From: a virus
Reading direction: 5' to 3' (one strand)
Length of the DNA: 53,268 nucleotides
IMG/VR virus record: IMGVR_UViG_3300035698_004463
Coordinates: 1 to 53,268 of that record
Of this stretch, positions 35,563 through 42,749 are shown one piece after another. Position numbers and translations under genes: made by a program. The notes beneath the pieces were generated by a model. It searched no databases and was not told where the DNA came from. It worked only from the letters and a program-made list of their open reading frames with translations. Position 1 is the stretch's first letter. The number at the start of each line of letters is the position of its first letter.

Positions 35563-35800
35563 TGATATAGCATTTCTACATGATACTTGGGACAGTGTTA
35601 AGCCATTTGTTTCCAAGAAAGAACGGCTTAGTGCTGCTGAAGCAATAGTGCGCGTATTTGATGAAAACATCGATATTAGTTCTGCAGAAGACCACATAAA
35701 TGAATTTGACACGCAGCTTAAGGCCGCACTTGTTAGTCATTTGGATATTGGGTTTGATGAAGACGACGAAGAAGATGATAATGAATACGCGGAGTACTAA
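35555..35800 (+). CDS. Small acidic protein between uvsX and uvsY (81 aa)
   Basis: Start at the second of two nearby ATGs, 9 nt after GGAGG; the alternative is 35549. Helical, with a strongly acidic tail (DEDDEEDDNEYAEY). No family recognised. Coupled to uvsX by overlap, so probably a recombination or replication accessory. Confidence 0.6.
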   Translation: MNNDIAFLHDTWDSVKPFVSKKERLSAAEAIVRVFDENIDISSAEDHINEFDTQLKAALVSHLDIGFDEDDEEDDNEYAEY

Positions 35801-35802
35801 CT

Positions 35803-36264
35803 ATGAGGTCTTGGTATAGCAGGGTTGTAGATGATGTTACAAACATTATCGACTGTGTGGCTCATTTTGAAAATGAGTTATTAGATGCCAAGAGTGAAGT
35901 CAAGATAAAGGGCAGCCTGGAAAAAGCCAGTGCTGCCCTTCCTGGCATTACTGAGCACCGATTTAACCAATTACAAGAAGTTGAAGCGATTCTTGAACAT
36001 TTAAATATTGACCTACGCCAAGAACGAAGTAAAACTTTTAGGAAGTTCCTTGAGCATTACAACAGACAGCTATCAAGCAGAGATGCAGAAAAGTATGTTG
36101 ACGGTGAGGCTAGTGTTATTAGTCTTACACGATTAACAAATCAATTCAGTTTACTACGTAACCAATATCTTGGAATACTTAAGGGCTTAGACGTAAAACA
36201 ATGGCAAATTGGTCATATTACTAAACTTCGAACAGCTGGAATGGAAGACATTATAATAGATTGA
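35803..36264 (+). CDS. uvsY: UvsY recombination mediator
   Basis: 153 aa. C-terminal signature FSLLRNQYLGILKGLDVKQWQIGHITKLRTAGMED corresponds to T4 UvsY SLQYWGILLDFCSGALDAIKSRGFAIKHIQDMRAFE. The N-terminal part is coiled-coil prone (HFENELLDAKSEVKIKGSLEKASAAL). UvsY loads UvsX onto gp32-covered ssDNA. Location between uvsX and uvsW fits. About the T4 length (137 aa). Confidence 0.8.
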   Translation: MRSWYSRVVDDVTNIIDCVAHFENELLDAKSEVKIKGSLEKASAALPGITEHRFNQLQEVEAILEHLNIDLRQERSKTFRKFLEHYNRQLSSRDAEKYVDGEASVISLTRLTNQFSLLRNQYLGILKGLDVKQWQIGHITKLRTAGMEDIIID

Positions 36265-36269
36265 TTTCA

Positions 36270-36297
36270 TTGACAAAATTAGATATTACTGTATAAT
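36270..36297 (+). promoter_or_regulatory. Sigma-70 promoter (TTGACA-16-TATAAT) for uvsW
   Basis: Both hexamers perfect. Predicted start near 36304 leaves a leader of only about 7 A-rich nt and no SD before ATG 36311. Confidence 0.9.
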
Positions 36298-36310
36298 AAA
36301 AATAAAAAAT

Positions 36311-37873
36311 ATGAAAGCAACATTAGAAATTCGTGACGAAGTTAATATCAAGTTTATTGGCTTAGACGTACACACAAGAAGAAAAATATCTGACAAACTA
36401 AAATTCTTCCTTCCTCAAGCAACACACATGCCAGCGTTTAAATTAGGACGCTGGGATGGGTGTGTCCGATTTTGTGACCTTGCAGGAAGGTCCTATTTGA
36501 ATTTGTTAGATCGTATCTTGCCTATCATAACAAATGCAGGATATGAAATTGAAATAGACGATCATAGACATCCTTGGAACTTTAACTTTACAGAAGTCAG
36601 TGCTGATTTATTTAAAGGAAAGACTTGGCCTAAAGGGCACCGGTTTGAAGGCGACCCTGTTGTCTTGCGTGATTATCAGGTTGAAATAATAAACAAATTT
36701 ATCACTGATCCACAGTGCATACAACAAATTGCAACTGGTGCCGGTAAAACACTTATAACTGCTGCACTTAGTTATATGTGTGAATCTTATGGTCGAACTA
36801 TTGTAATAGTGCCGAACAAAGATTTGGTGGTGCAAACAGAGGAAGACTATGTAAATCTTGGATTAGATGTTGGCGTTTACTATGGTGACAGAAAGGAGTA
36901 TAACAAAACTCACACTATTTGTACTTGGCAAAGCCTGTCAATTTTAGAGAAAGCATCTAAACAATATTTAGCGGCAATATCTGAACTAGACGACACAGCG
37001 CAAGCTGAAATAAAACTGTCTGGTTATTGTTGGTGCTGTGAGCAAGAGTTACCAACACATAAACATAATTGTGTTGTTGGTAATGGCGACATACATGCAT
37101 TTATTAAAGATGTGGTTTGTATAATGGTAGATGAAGTACATAAAGCAAAGGCTGATGTACTTCGAGACATGTTAGGCGGTATATTTAGTAACTGTCCTAT
37201 ACGATGGGGACTAACAGGCACTGTTCCGAAAGATCCACATGAGGAAGCAGCATGCATATCATGTATCGGGCCAGTAACTGGACAGTTAAGTAGTAAGGAG
37301 CTTCAAGACATGGGCATCTTAGCTGACTTAGATATTGATATATTCCAAATGCAGGATGGCGAAATGGGCTTTAAGAGTTACGCACAGGAGCTTAAATGGT
37401 TAGTTACTGATGAAAAACGAATAAAGCACATTAGCACCATTATTGCTGGATTGGCTGAGCATGGCAACACTTTGGTATTGATTGATAGAATTGCTACGGG
37501 TGAATTACTAGCAGAACTAAATGAGGAATGGGTGTTTGTATCAGGAGCAACGAAGCAAGCTAAAAGAAAAGCTGAATATGACCAAATTGCAGAAACTGAT
37601 AATAAAGTTGTCGTAGCAACTTATGGCGTAGCAGCAGTTGGTTTAAATATACCTAGAATATTTAACTTAGTATTAATTGAGCCAGGTAAAAGTTTTGTTC
37701 GAGTAATACAAAGTATAGGGCGTGGAGTAAGAAAAGCAAACGACAAAGATTACCTTCATGTTGTGGACTTAACAAGTAATTTGAAGTACAGTAAGAAGCA
37801 TTTAACAACGAGAAAACAGTATTATAAAGAACAAGAATTTAGACATAAAGTAACAAAAATAAAATATAAATAA
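36311..37873 (+). CDS. uvsW: UvsW DNA/RNA helicase
   Basis: 520 aa superfamily 2 helicase. N-terminal T4-UvsW-type domain (LPQATHMPAFKLGRWDGCVRFCD), Q-like LRDYQVEII, Walker A ATGAGKT (141-147), VPNKDLVVQ, motif II DEVH (274-277), motif III GLTGT, motif V VATYGVAAVGLNI and motif VI QSIGRGVRK. It dissociates R-loops and branched DNA and shuts off origin initiation in T4. An insert before motif II (240-254, CWCCEQELPTHKHNC) is Cys/His-rich and may bind zinc; it is not in T4 UvsW as I know it. Confidence 0.93.
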   Translation: MKATLEIRDEVNIKFIGLDVHTRRKISDKLKFFLPQATHMPAFKLGRWDGCVRFCDLAGRSYLNLLDRILPIITNAGYEIEIDDHRHPWNFNFTEVSADLFKGKTWPKGHRFEGDPVVLRDYQVEIINKFITDPQCIQQIATGAGKTLITAALSYMCESYGRTIVIVPNKDLVVQTEEDYVNLGLDVGVYYGDRKEYNKTHTICTWQSLSILEKASKQYLAAISELDDTAQAEIKLSGYCWCCEQELPTHKHNCVVGNGDIHAFIKDVVCIMVDEVHKAKADVLRDMLGGIFSNCPIRWGLTGTVPKDPHEEAACISCIGPVTGQLSSKELQDMGILADLDIDIFQMQDGEMGFKSYAQELKWLVTDEKRIKHISTIIAGLAEHGNTLVLIDRIATGELLAELNEEWVFVSGATKQAKRKAEYDQIAETDNKVVVATYGVAAVGLNIPRIFNLVLIEPGKSFVRVIQSIGRGVRKANDKDYLHVVDLTSNLKYSKKHLTTRKQYYKEQEFRHKVTKIKYK

Positions 37874-37882
37874 GGAAAGAAA

Positions 37883-38095
37883 ATGCCAACAATAACAATA
37901 AGCAAAGATCTTGCAGAAAGAATAGAACAAAAAAGCTCAGGGTACAATATCAATGATCGACAATATAATAATCTTCGTTATGGTGATAGCGAAACTTGGT
38001 GGGAGGAGATGCTTGACGCTCACAATGCACTTGTGGCTATAAACCTAGATATTAAAGCAGGATTAAAAGCAGCATTAAAGGAAACAATTGATTAA
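37883..38095 (+). CDS. Small protein downstream of uvsW (70 aa)
   Basis: AAGGAAAG SD. Begins MPTITISKDLAERIEQ like a ribbon-helix-helix or antitoxin-type start, then NINDRQYNNLRYGDSETWWEEMLDAHNALVAINLDIKAGL. I do not recognise a family. Coupled to the next gene (TTAATGA). T4 has small genes after uvsW, but homology cannot be claimed. Confidence 0.5.
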   Translation: MPTITISKDLAERIEQKSSGYNINDRQYNNLRYGDSETWWEEMLDAHNALVAINLDIKAGLKAALKETID

Positions 38096-38592
38096 TGAAA
38101 ATTTTAACAGTTAATAACGACGTGTATGACTTAGACTCAGTTCCTAATGAAATAGACGACATAAGATACTGTGTCTTTGACGCTGGTGATCCTACTTATA
38201 TGGATTATTACTTTTTACCCCTTATATTTTTAGAAAGTTTCCACTCACCTGCTATATGTTTAACTATTGGCGAATATAAAATTCAAATGCCAATGGATTG
38301 GAGTATCGTAACAAGTGATGAAGATTTCAGCACAATTGAAGTATTGCCACTAGCAAGCTTAAATAATAGAGGCTTTATAGCGCCATTGTTTAACCCTCTT
38401 CGCAATGCGATACCTGATGCTGCTGAATTACAAATTACAAACATTTACCAAGATGTAAAATGGTACTTTCCTAAACTTAAAAATGGCCATGTATTAGTTG
38501 TGCCATTAGAAGACAAACCAGAACCAAAGTGTGCCTTGTTTGTTAAAGATCTTAATAAAGTAAAAGACATAGATTTCGCAGACTTATTATAG
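38095..38592 (+). CDS. Conserved-type protein of unknown function (165 aa)
   Basis: Mixed alpha/beta. Distinctive stretches are DYYFLPLIFLESF, YKIQMPMDWSIVTSD, EVLPLASLNNRGFIAPLFNPL and KNGHVLVVPLEDKPEPKCALFVKD. No catalytic pattern. It sits among replication genes, 8 nt before the next gene, so an accessory role in replication or late transcription is possible. Confidence 0.5.
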   Translation: MKILTVNNDVYDLDSVPNEIDDIRYCVFDAGDPTYMDYYFLPLIFLESFHSPAICLTIGEYKIQMPMDWSIVTSDEDFSTIEVLPLASLNNRGFIAPLFNPLRNAIPDAAELQITNIYQDVKWYFPKLKNGHVLVVPLEDKPEPKCALFVKDLNKVKDIDFADLL

Positions 38593-38600
38593 GAACACAC

Positions 38601-39077
38601 ATGGCTAAAAAAATACCAGCAATTGCACTAAAAGACATAATGTATGCAATTGACAAAAAAGACAAAAAGTATTATAGTAAGCTGACTGATGAACAAAAGA
38701 AAGCATTTAGCGCATGGATGATGATGCGTTATGCGAGTAGTGTACAAGGTGAAGCACAAGTAAAAAGTCATTACATTTATATGGTAAACGAACTTGTTAA
38801 CAAGCACTTTTCCGATGTCTCTGGGCATCCTGAATTGCAATGGTTATTACTAAGTGTATGTGGTATTGGTAGCATGCAATACCACCCATTCGTAAAACCA
38901 CCCAATGCACGCAAAAAGAAAAACAAAGTAGGCGAATTCATAAGTAAAATATATCCACATTACAAGCAAGACGAGCTAGACTTAATTATGGAACTTAATA
39001 GTAAAGATGATTTAAAACAACTAGCAATTGATACTGGTTACTCCGACAAAGAAATTAAGGATATATTTGGAAAATGA
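38601..39077 (+). CDS. Replication-cluster protein, possibly clamp-loader small subunit (158 aa)
   Basis: Basic, helical: DIMYAIDKKDKKYYSKL, FSAWMMMRYASSVQG, HYIYMVNELVNKHF, then PFVKPPNARKKKNKVGEFI and DDLKQLAIDTGYSDKEIKDIFGK. The order (a Trp/aromatic helix, a Met/Asn helix, then a basic loop) loosely recalls T4 gp62 (YxxFMVENALSQF...NLIGSG...GKRYGKW). I cannot confirm this by eye. No gp44 or gp45 is present in the window. Confidence 0.4.
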   Translation: MAKKIPAIALKDIMYAIDKKDKKYYSKLTDEQKKAFSAWMMMRYASSVQGEAQVKSHYIYMVNELVNKHFSDVSGHPELQWLLLSVCGIGSMQYHPFVKPPNARKKKNKVGEFISKIYPHYKQDELDLIMELNSKDDLKQLAIDTGYSDKEIKDIFGK

Positions 39078-39265
39078 AACCATATACATTACCATCTGGA
39101 AAAGCAGCAGTTAACTTTGGTGATTGGGATGGAAAGGAATATACATATCCACAAAAGCGAAAAGATTTGGAAAAAGCTTTAATGGAATCTTTAGATTTAC
39201 TAGCAATACTCACTGAGAAATCAGAAAATGAAACCAAAGCTATCCATGAAAAAAATGATAGATAA
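39074..39265 (+). CDS. Small protein (63 aa), unknown
   Basis: Starts inside the preceding stop (AAATGAAACC). MKPYTLPSGKAAVNFGDWDGKEY, then a helix DLEKALMESLDLLAILTEKSENETK. No family. The last 38 nt overlap the next ORF. Confidence 0.45.
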   Translation: MKPYTLPSGKAAVNFGDWDGKEYTYPQKRKDLEKALMESLDLLAILTEKSENETKAIHEKNDR

Positions 39266-39938
39266 TTCAAACAAGTGCAAGTGGTGTTTAAAATCGTTTC
39301 AATCTGAACGAACCATGAGCGTGCATATGTGCCCCAAGAAACGTAGGTGGGCAGATAAAGATATAAAACACATACAACTTGGTTATCGTGTATTTCAAAA
39401 ATTTTATGAAATAAATACTATGGCATCAAAGCCAAAGACACTAGAAGATTTTATACGTAGCAATTATTATGAAGGGTTTATTAAATTTGGTAGGGCATGT
39501 ATTCGCAATGAATACTTAGCACCAGATTTATTTGCTGAATGGTTAATTAGGAATGCTAAAAAATTAGCCGATTGGCACAAGGATGCATTATATGATGAAT
39601 TTTTATTAGGGTATGTTAGAAAGGAATCTGGTATACGTGCGCTAGAACGCGGTATTCTTTATCTTAGTGAGTGGGCAGAGGAAACAGGTAACCCGTGGGA
39701 TGAGTATTTTATAAAGGTAACAACACCAAGAGCAATACATGATATCCGCGCAGCGAAAATATCTCCATGGTTGTTATATTTAAGTGTAACTGGTGATGAA
39801 TTACTTACTAGGTTAGGCGATGAGCAGGTTAATATGATACAACACGTAATCGATGCTAAATTTTGGATGGCGCTATTTTCTAAAAATAAAGAAGAAGTAC
39901 GGGAAGTTAAAATGATATTGGCAGCAGCCGGACTATGA
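39228..39938 (+). CDS. Zinc-finger protein of the replication cluster (236 aa)
   Basis: C2HC-like finger near the N-terminus: CKWCLKSFQSERTMSVHMC (about 17-35), followed by PKKRRW and a helical body (FQKFYEINTMASKPKTLEDFIRSNYYEGFIKFGRAC, LFAEWLIRNAKKLADWHKDALYDEFL, ALERGILYLSEWAEETG, ISPWLLYLSV). In-frame ATGs at 39246 and 39255 are alternative starts. It looks like a conserved phage protein seen near primase and helicase genes. A helicase-loader role (T4 gp59) was considered but not supported. Confidence 0.5.
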   Translation: MKPKLSMKKMIDNSNKCKWCLKSFQSERTMSVHMCPKKRRWADKDIKHIQLGYRVFQKFYEINTMASKPKTLEDFIRSNYYEGFIKFGRACIRNEYLAPDLFAEWLIRNAKKLADWHKDALYDEFLLGYVRKESGIRALERGILYLSEWAEETGNPWDEYFIKVTTPRAIHDIRAAKISPWLLYLSVTGDELLTRLGDEQVNMIQHVIDAKFWMALFSKNKEEVREVKMILAAAGL

Positions 39939-40543
39939 AAATTAATTTTGATGTAGACATTGATATGGCTAACAGGGACGATTTTTTAAAATTAATAAAC
40001 CATACACCTGCTAGTATTGAAAAAGATGAAAGACTTACAAAACACAACACTGGTGTGTATTTCCAAGACGTACCATTCCTACCCATGGAAGGATATAGCA
40101 GTATTGGGCACAAAGAAGCTGAAAAAGATGAATGGTTTAAGGTAGACTTTTTAAATAACACAGTATATCAAGATGTTAAAAATGAAGCCCACTTGGATAA
40201 ATTAATTAGTATTGAACCAATGTGGTCATTATTGGACTATGAGGATATCGTAGAGCAATTGTACCACATTAATGGTCATTTTGAAATTGTTACACAATAT
40301 AAGCCAACAAGTATTGAAGAATTAGCAATGGTCTTAGCTGTAATCAGACCAGGAAAACGACACTTATTGGGCCGTACTTTTACTGAAATGGCTGATAGTA
40401 TATGGACTGCTACTTTAGACGGTAGCTATTATTTTAAACACAGCCATGCAATAGCATATGCATCAGTTATTGTTGTACAGTTAAATTTACTTTTAGAACA
40501 ATCTACAATACCTTCCGTATTAGCTGAAACCCACGCCTCTTAA
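39935..40543 (+). CDS. Miniature DnaE-like protein (PolIII alpha palm/finger fragment)
   Basis: 202 aa. Three segments are collinear with bacterial DnaE: WFKVDFLNNTVYQDV (67-81) with the KFDFLGLRTLT strand; YKPTSIEELAMVLAVIRPG (122-140) with CFEDMIALVALFRPG; and GSYYFKHSHAIAYASVIVVQLNLLLE (163-188) with [23 protein letters not shown]. The region between (YQEQVM and the following helices), the PHP domain and the clamp-binding tail are missing. It cannot be a full polymerase. It may bind DNA, nucleotide or a replication partner. Start overlaps the preceding stop. The 3' end overlaps the convergent gene by 41 nt. Confidence 0.6.
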   Translation: MKINFDVDIDMANRDDFLKLINHTPASIEKDERLTKHNTGVYFQDVPFLPMEGYSSIGHKEAEKDEWFKVDFLNNTVYQDVKNEAHLDKLISIEPMWSLLDYEDIVEQLYHINGHFEIVTQYKPTSIEELAMVLAVIRPGKRHLLGRTFTEMADSIWTATLDGSYYFKHSHAIAYASVIVVQLNLLLEQSTIPSVLAETHAS

Positions 40544-40868
40544 TCCGTTTTTTCAACATGTCCTGCATTGTAGTCATTGGACCAAATAAGTGTTCTACAT
40601 TTTTCATCATAAATGTTGACTGGAACTTCTTAAATAGCTGCATCTCATGATGTAAAAAGATATCAATTGGCATAAGCCTATTGCTTTCATTCCACCATAA
40701 GTCACCAAGTGAAATCAGCTCTTCTCTCATTCCAGGAGTTGGTATTTTTTCCAAATCATAAAATGTAAGTATTGTTTTGTCGTAGTTTATAACTATGCCG
40801 TAGTGTGTTGACTCGCTATAATTGAGTCCTGTAATAAATGGAAATTGTTCTTGGTTTATTTCATGCAT
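40503..40868 (-). CDS. Conserved-type protein of unknown function (121 aa)
   Basis: The start is put at the ATG at 40868, because TATAAATA (40874-40881, minus strand) is exactly 5 nt upstream; a longer frame from 40898 would start before the promoter. Sequence: MHEINQEQFPFITGLNY, YDLEKIPTPGMREELISLGDLWWNESNRLMPIDIFL, then VEHLFGPMTTMQDMLKKRIKRRGFQLIR. The basic C-terminus suggests nucleic-acid binding. Family not recognised. Confidence 0.6.
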   Translation of the reverse strand: MHEINQEQFPFITGLNYSESTHYGIVINYDKTILTFYDLEKIPTPGMREELISLGDLWWNESNRLMPIDIFLHHEMQLFKKFQSTFMMKNVEHLFGPMTTMQDMLKKRIKRRGFQLIRKVL

Positions 40869-40873
40869 AGTGT

Positions 40874-40881
40874 TATTTATA
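40874..40881 (-). promoter_or_regulatory. Late box TATAAATA, 5 nt from start codon (leaderless, minus strand)
   Basis: Perfect T4 consensus, spacer ACACT, then ATG (40868). It is the clearest case of the fixed 5-nt geometry. Confidence 0.75.
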
Positions 40882-40921
40882 ACGATACATAAACACACCA
40901 GTTAGATTTATGGTGATTTCT

Positions 40922-40929
40922 GCTAAATA
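40922..40929 (+). promoter_or_regulatory. Late-box variant GCTAAATA, 5 nt from start codon (leaderless)
   Basis: Spacer GTAGT, then ATG 40935. It is divergent from the minus-strand box 40 nt away. Confidence 0.65.
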
Positions 40930-40934
40930 GTAGT

Positions 40935-41720
40935 ATGCAAACCGGTGATACTAGATTATTTTTATACGACAATACTGTGGAACTTGTTATTACAACAACC
41001 AGCCTAAGCGTGAGCAACCTACCTATGAATCATAGAAAATTACAGGCCCACAAGGGCTTAACCAATACAATCATATTTAATATTAGAAATCGAGATAGGA
41101 ATTTACAGAATGTGTTTACTGACGTATTAACTGCATACTTTATAAACCCCACTACTAAGACACGTTTATTTACTAAATTATTAGAACATACAAGTGACAT
41201 AGGAATCTCCAAATTGGTACTAGAAACTGGAGATATACAAAATATTGACCCAGGACTGTATCGCATGTACGTAGCTCGCACTGGGATAGATGGAAATGAG
41301 TCACCAGTTTACTCAAATCAAAATAATGGTGTAGCATTTGATATAGAAATAAGTGAAGAAGCAGAGTATGAACCAATTGCAACACAAGAGGATAGCACAT
41401 TTACTAATGTTGGTGCAAATGTTAATTCTTCATCAGCTCTTTTTGGTAATCTTGATCGTAATTTTACTAACGCACAACATACTTTAGGAATTTATACAAC
41501 AACATATACCGGTAATATAATAGTGCAAGGTAGTTGTGTGGAAAATACACCAAATTTAGACGATGCAAGTGTTGACTGGTTTGTTATTGAAACTATTCCA
41601 CTTGCAAACGTGTCTGGCATTACACATCTTACGTTCCAAATGAATCTAAACTGGGTCCGAATACTTGAATATCCTGACAACAATAATAGCATTGTTAGTA
41701 ATTTCATGCTCCGTAATTAA
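40935..41720 (+). CDS. Virion-type beta-rich protein (261 aa)
   Basis: Pattern of alternating strands (DTRLFLYDNTVELVITTTSLSVSNLPMNHRKLQAHKGLTNTIIFNIRNRDR) like an Ig or baseplate-upper-type domain (1-140). An acidic linker (EISEEAEYEP) leads to a C-terminal domain with NWVRILEYPDNNNSIVSNFMLRN. Similar two-domain proteins occur as virion components of marine T4-like phages. Likely a baseplate or fibre-network subunit. It is late-expressed in the middle of replication genes. Confidence 0.5.
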   Translation: MQTGDTRLFLYDNTVELVITTTSLSVSNLPMNHRKLQAHKGLTNTIIFNIRNRDRNLQNVFTDVLTAYFINPTTKTRLFTKLLEHTSDIGISKLVLETGDIQNIDPGLYRMYVARTGIDGNESPVYSNQNNGVAFDIEISEEAEYEPIATQEDSTFTNVGANVNSSSALFGNLDRNFTNAQHTLGIYTTTYTGNIIVQGSCVENTPNLDDASVDWFVIETIPLANVSGITHLTFQMNLNWVRILEYPDNNNSIVSNFMLRN

Positions 41721-41748
41721 TTGACAAATAATAGAAATGCTGTATAAT
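41721..41748 (+). promoter_or_regulatory. Sigma-70 promoter (TTGACA-16-TATAAT) for primase-helicase
   Basis: Consensus hexamers. TATAAT ends 5 nt before ATG 41754, so the early primase mRNA should be leaderless or nearly so. Confidence 0.88.
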
Positions 41749-41753
41749 GTAGC

Positions 41754-42749
41754 ATGTCTATAGAATCCATTGTTGAACATACCCACAGGCTGTTACTTGA
41801 TAACCTTCCGGCTAGAACAAAGCATACTCCTAGCGGTTGGGCTATCTTTAATTGCCCTATCTGTTCAGATAAACGCCAACGTGCAGGCATTATAAAAAGC
41901 AGTGCAAAGATTAGTTTTAATTGTTTTAATTGTCATTTTAAAACTGGTTGGGCACCAGGACCAGTATTAGGCGACAAATACCGAGTTCTTGCACTAGCCT
42001 TAGGCGCAACAGATGCTGACGTACACGCCGTAAAAATAGAACTGTTAAAAGAGTCTGATATATTTGAAAATGATTTTCCAACTAATAAGGAATATGTATT
42101 TAAGTCTTCCAAGTTTAAAATTTTAGACTTACCAGAAAACACATCAATGATAGAAGACTTGCCAGACAACCACGCTGTCAAGCAATATGCAATAGAAAGG
42201 GGAATATTAGGGTTATATCCATTATTGCATGTGAATGATGTAAAGAATAGAAAACGAGTAACAGTACCTTATACTTATAATGGCGAGTTAGTAGGGTGGA
42301 CTGGTAGACACGTTAGTCCACCAAATAAAGAAACAGCAAAATACATACAAAGTGTACAAACAGGATATGTATTTAATATGGACAGGTTCGACAACCACAA
42401 GCGCCAAATAGTAATAGTGGTGGAAGGAGTATTTGATGCTATTCTGATTGATGGTGTTAGTGTGTTAGGAAACACAATGTCTCCTGAACAAATACACATG
42501 ATTAATAAATTAGACAAACGGGTAATCTTATGCCCAGATAGAGATAAAGCAGGTAAATCCCTAATAGAACAAGCAGCTGAAGCAGACTGGGAAGTTAGCT
42601 TTCCGCCATGGCATAGCAAGTGTAAAGATGCAGCTGATGCTGTTGCCAGATATGGAAGAATGCTAACAATTGAATCGATAATTAAGTATGCAACGGCAAA
42701 TAAAACAAAAATAAAAGTAAAAACAAGGATGATGGATATTGGGAACTGA
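41754..42749 (+). CDS. 61: DNA primase, T4 gp61-like
   Basis: 331 aa. N-terminal zinc ribbon C34-x2-C37 and C57-x2-C60 (NCPICSDK, FNCFNC). TOPRIM domain: IVVEGVFDAIL with E224, then LCPDRDKAGKSL with D262 and D264. Synthesises RNA primers at the fork with the gp41 helicase, whose gene overlaps the 3' end by 11 nt. No SD, consistent with the promoter lying 5 nt from the ATG. Confidence 0.92.
   Translation: MSIESIVEHTHRLLLDNLPARTKHTPSGWAIFNCPICSDKRQRAGIIKSSAKISFNCFNCHFKTGWAPGPVLGDKYRVLALALGATDADVHAVKIELLKESDIFENDFPTNKEYVFKSSKFKILDLPENTSMIEDLPDNHAVKQYAIERGILGLYPLLHVNDVKNRKRVTVPYTYNGELVGWTGRHVSPPNKETAKYIQSVQTGYVFNMDRFDNHKRQIVIVVEGVFDAILIDGVSVLGNTMSPEQIHMINKLDKRVILCPDRDKAGKSLIEQAAEADWEVSFPPWHSKCKDAADAVARYGRMLTIESIIKYATANKTKIKVKTRMMDIGN

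Noticed and set aside
39228-39938. T4 gp59 helicase loader
   Set aside because: Location suits it, but the N-terminal zinc finger and the helical segments do not follow gp59 by eye; left as unknown.
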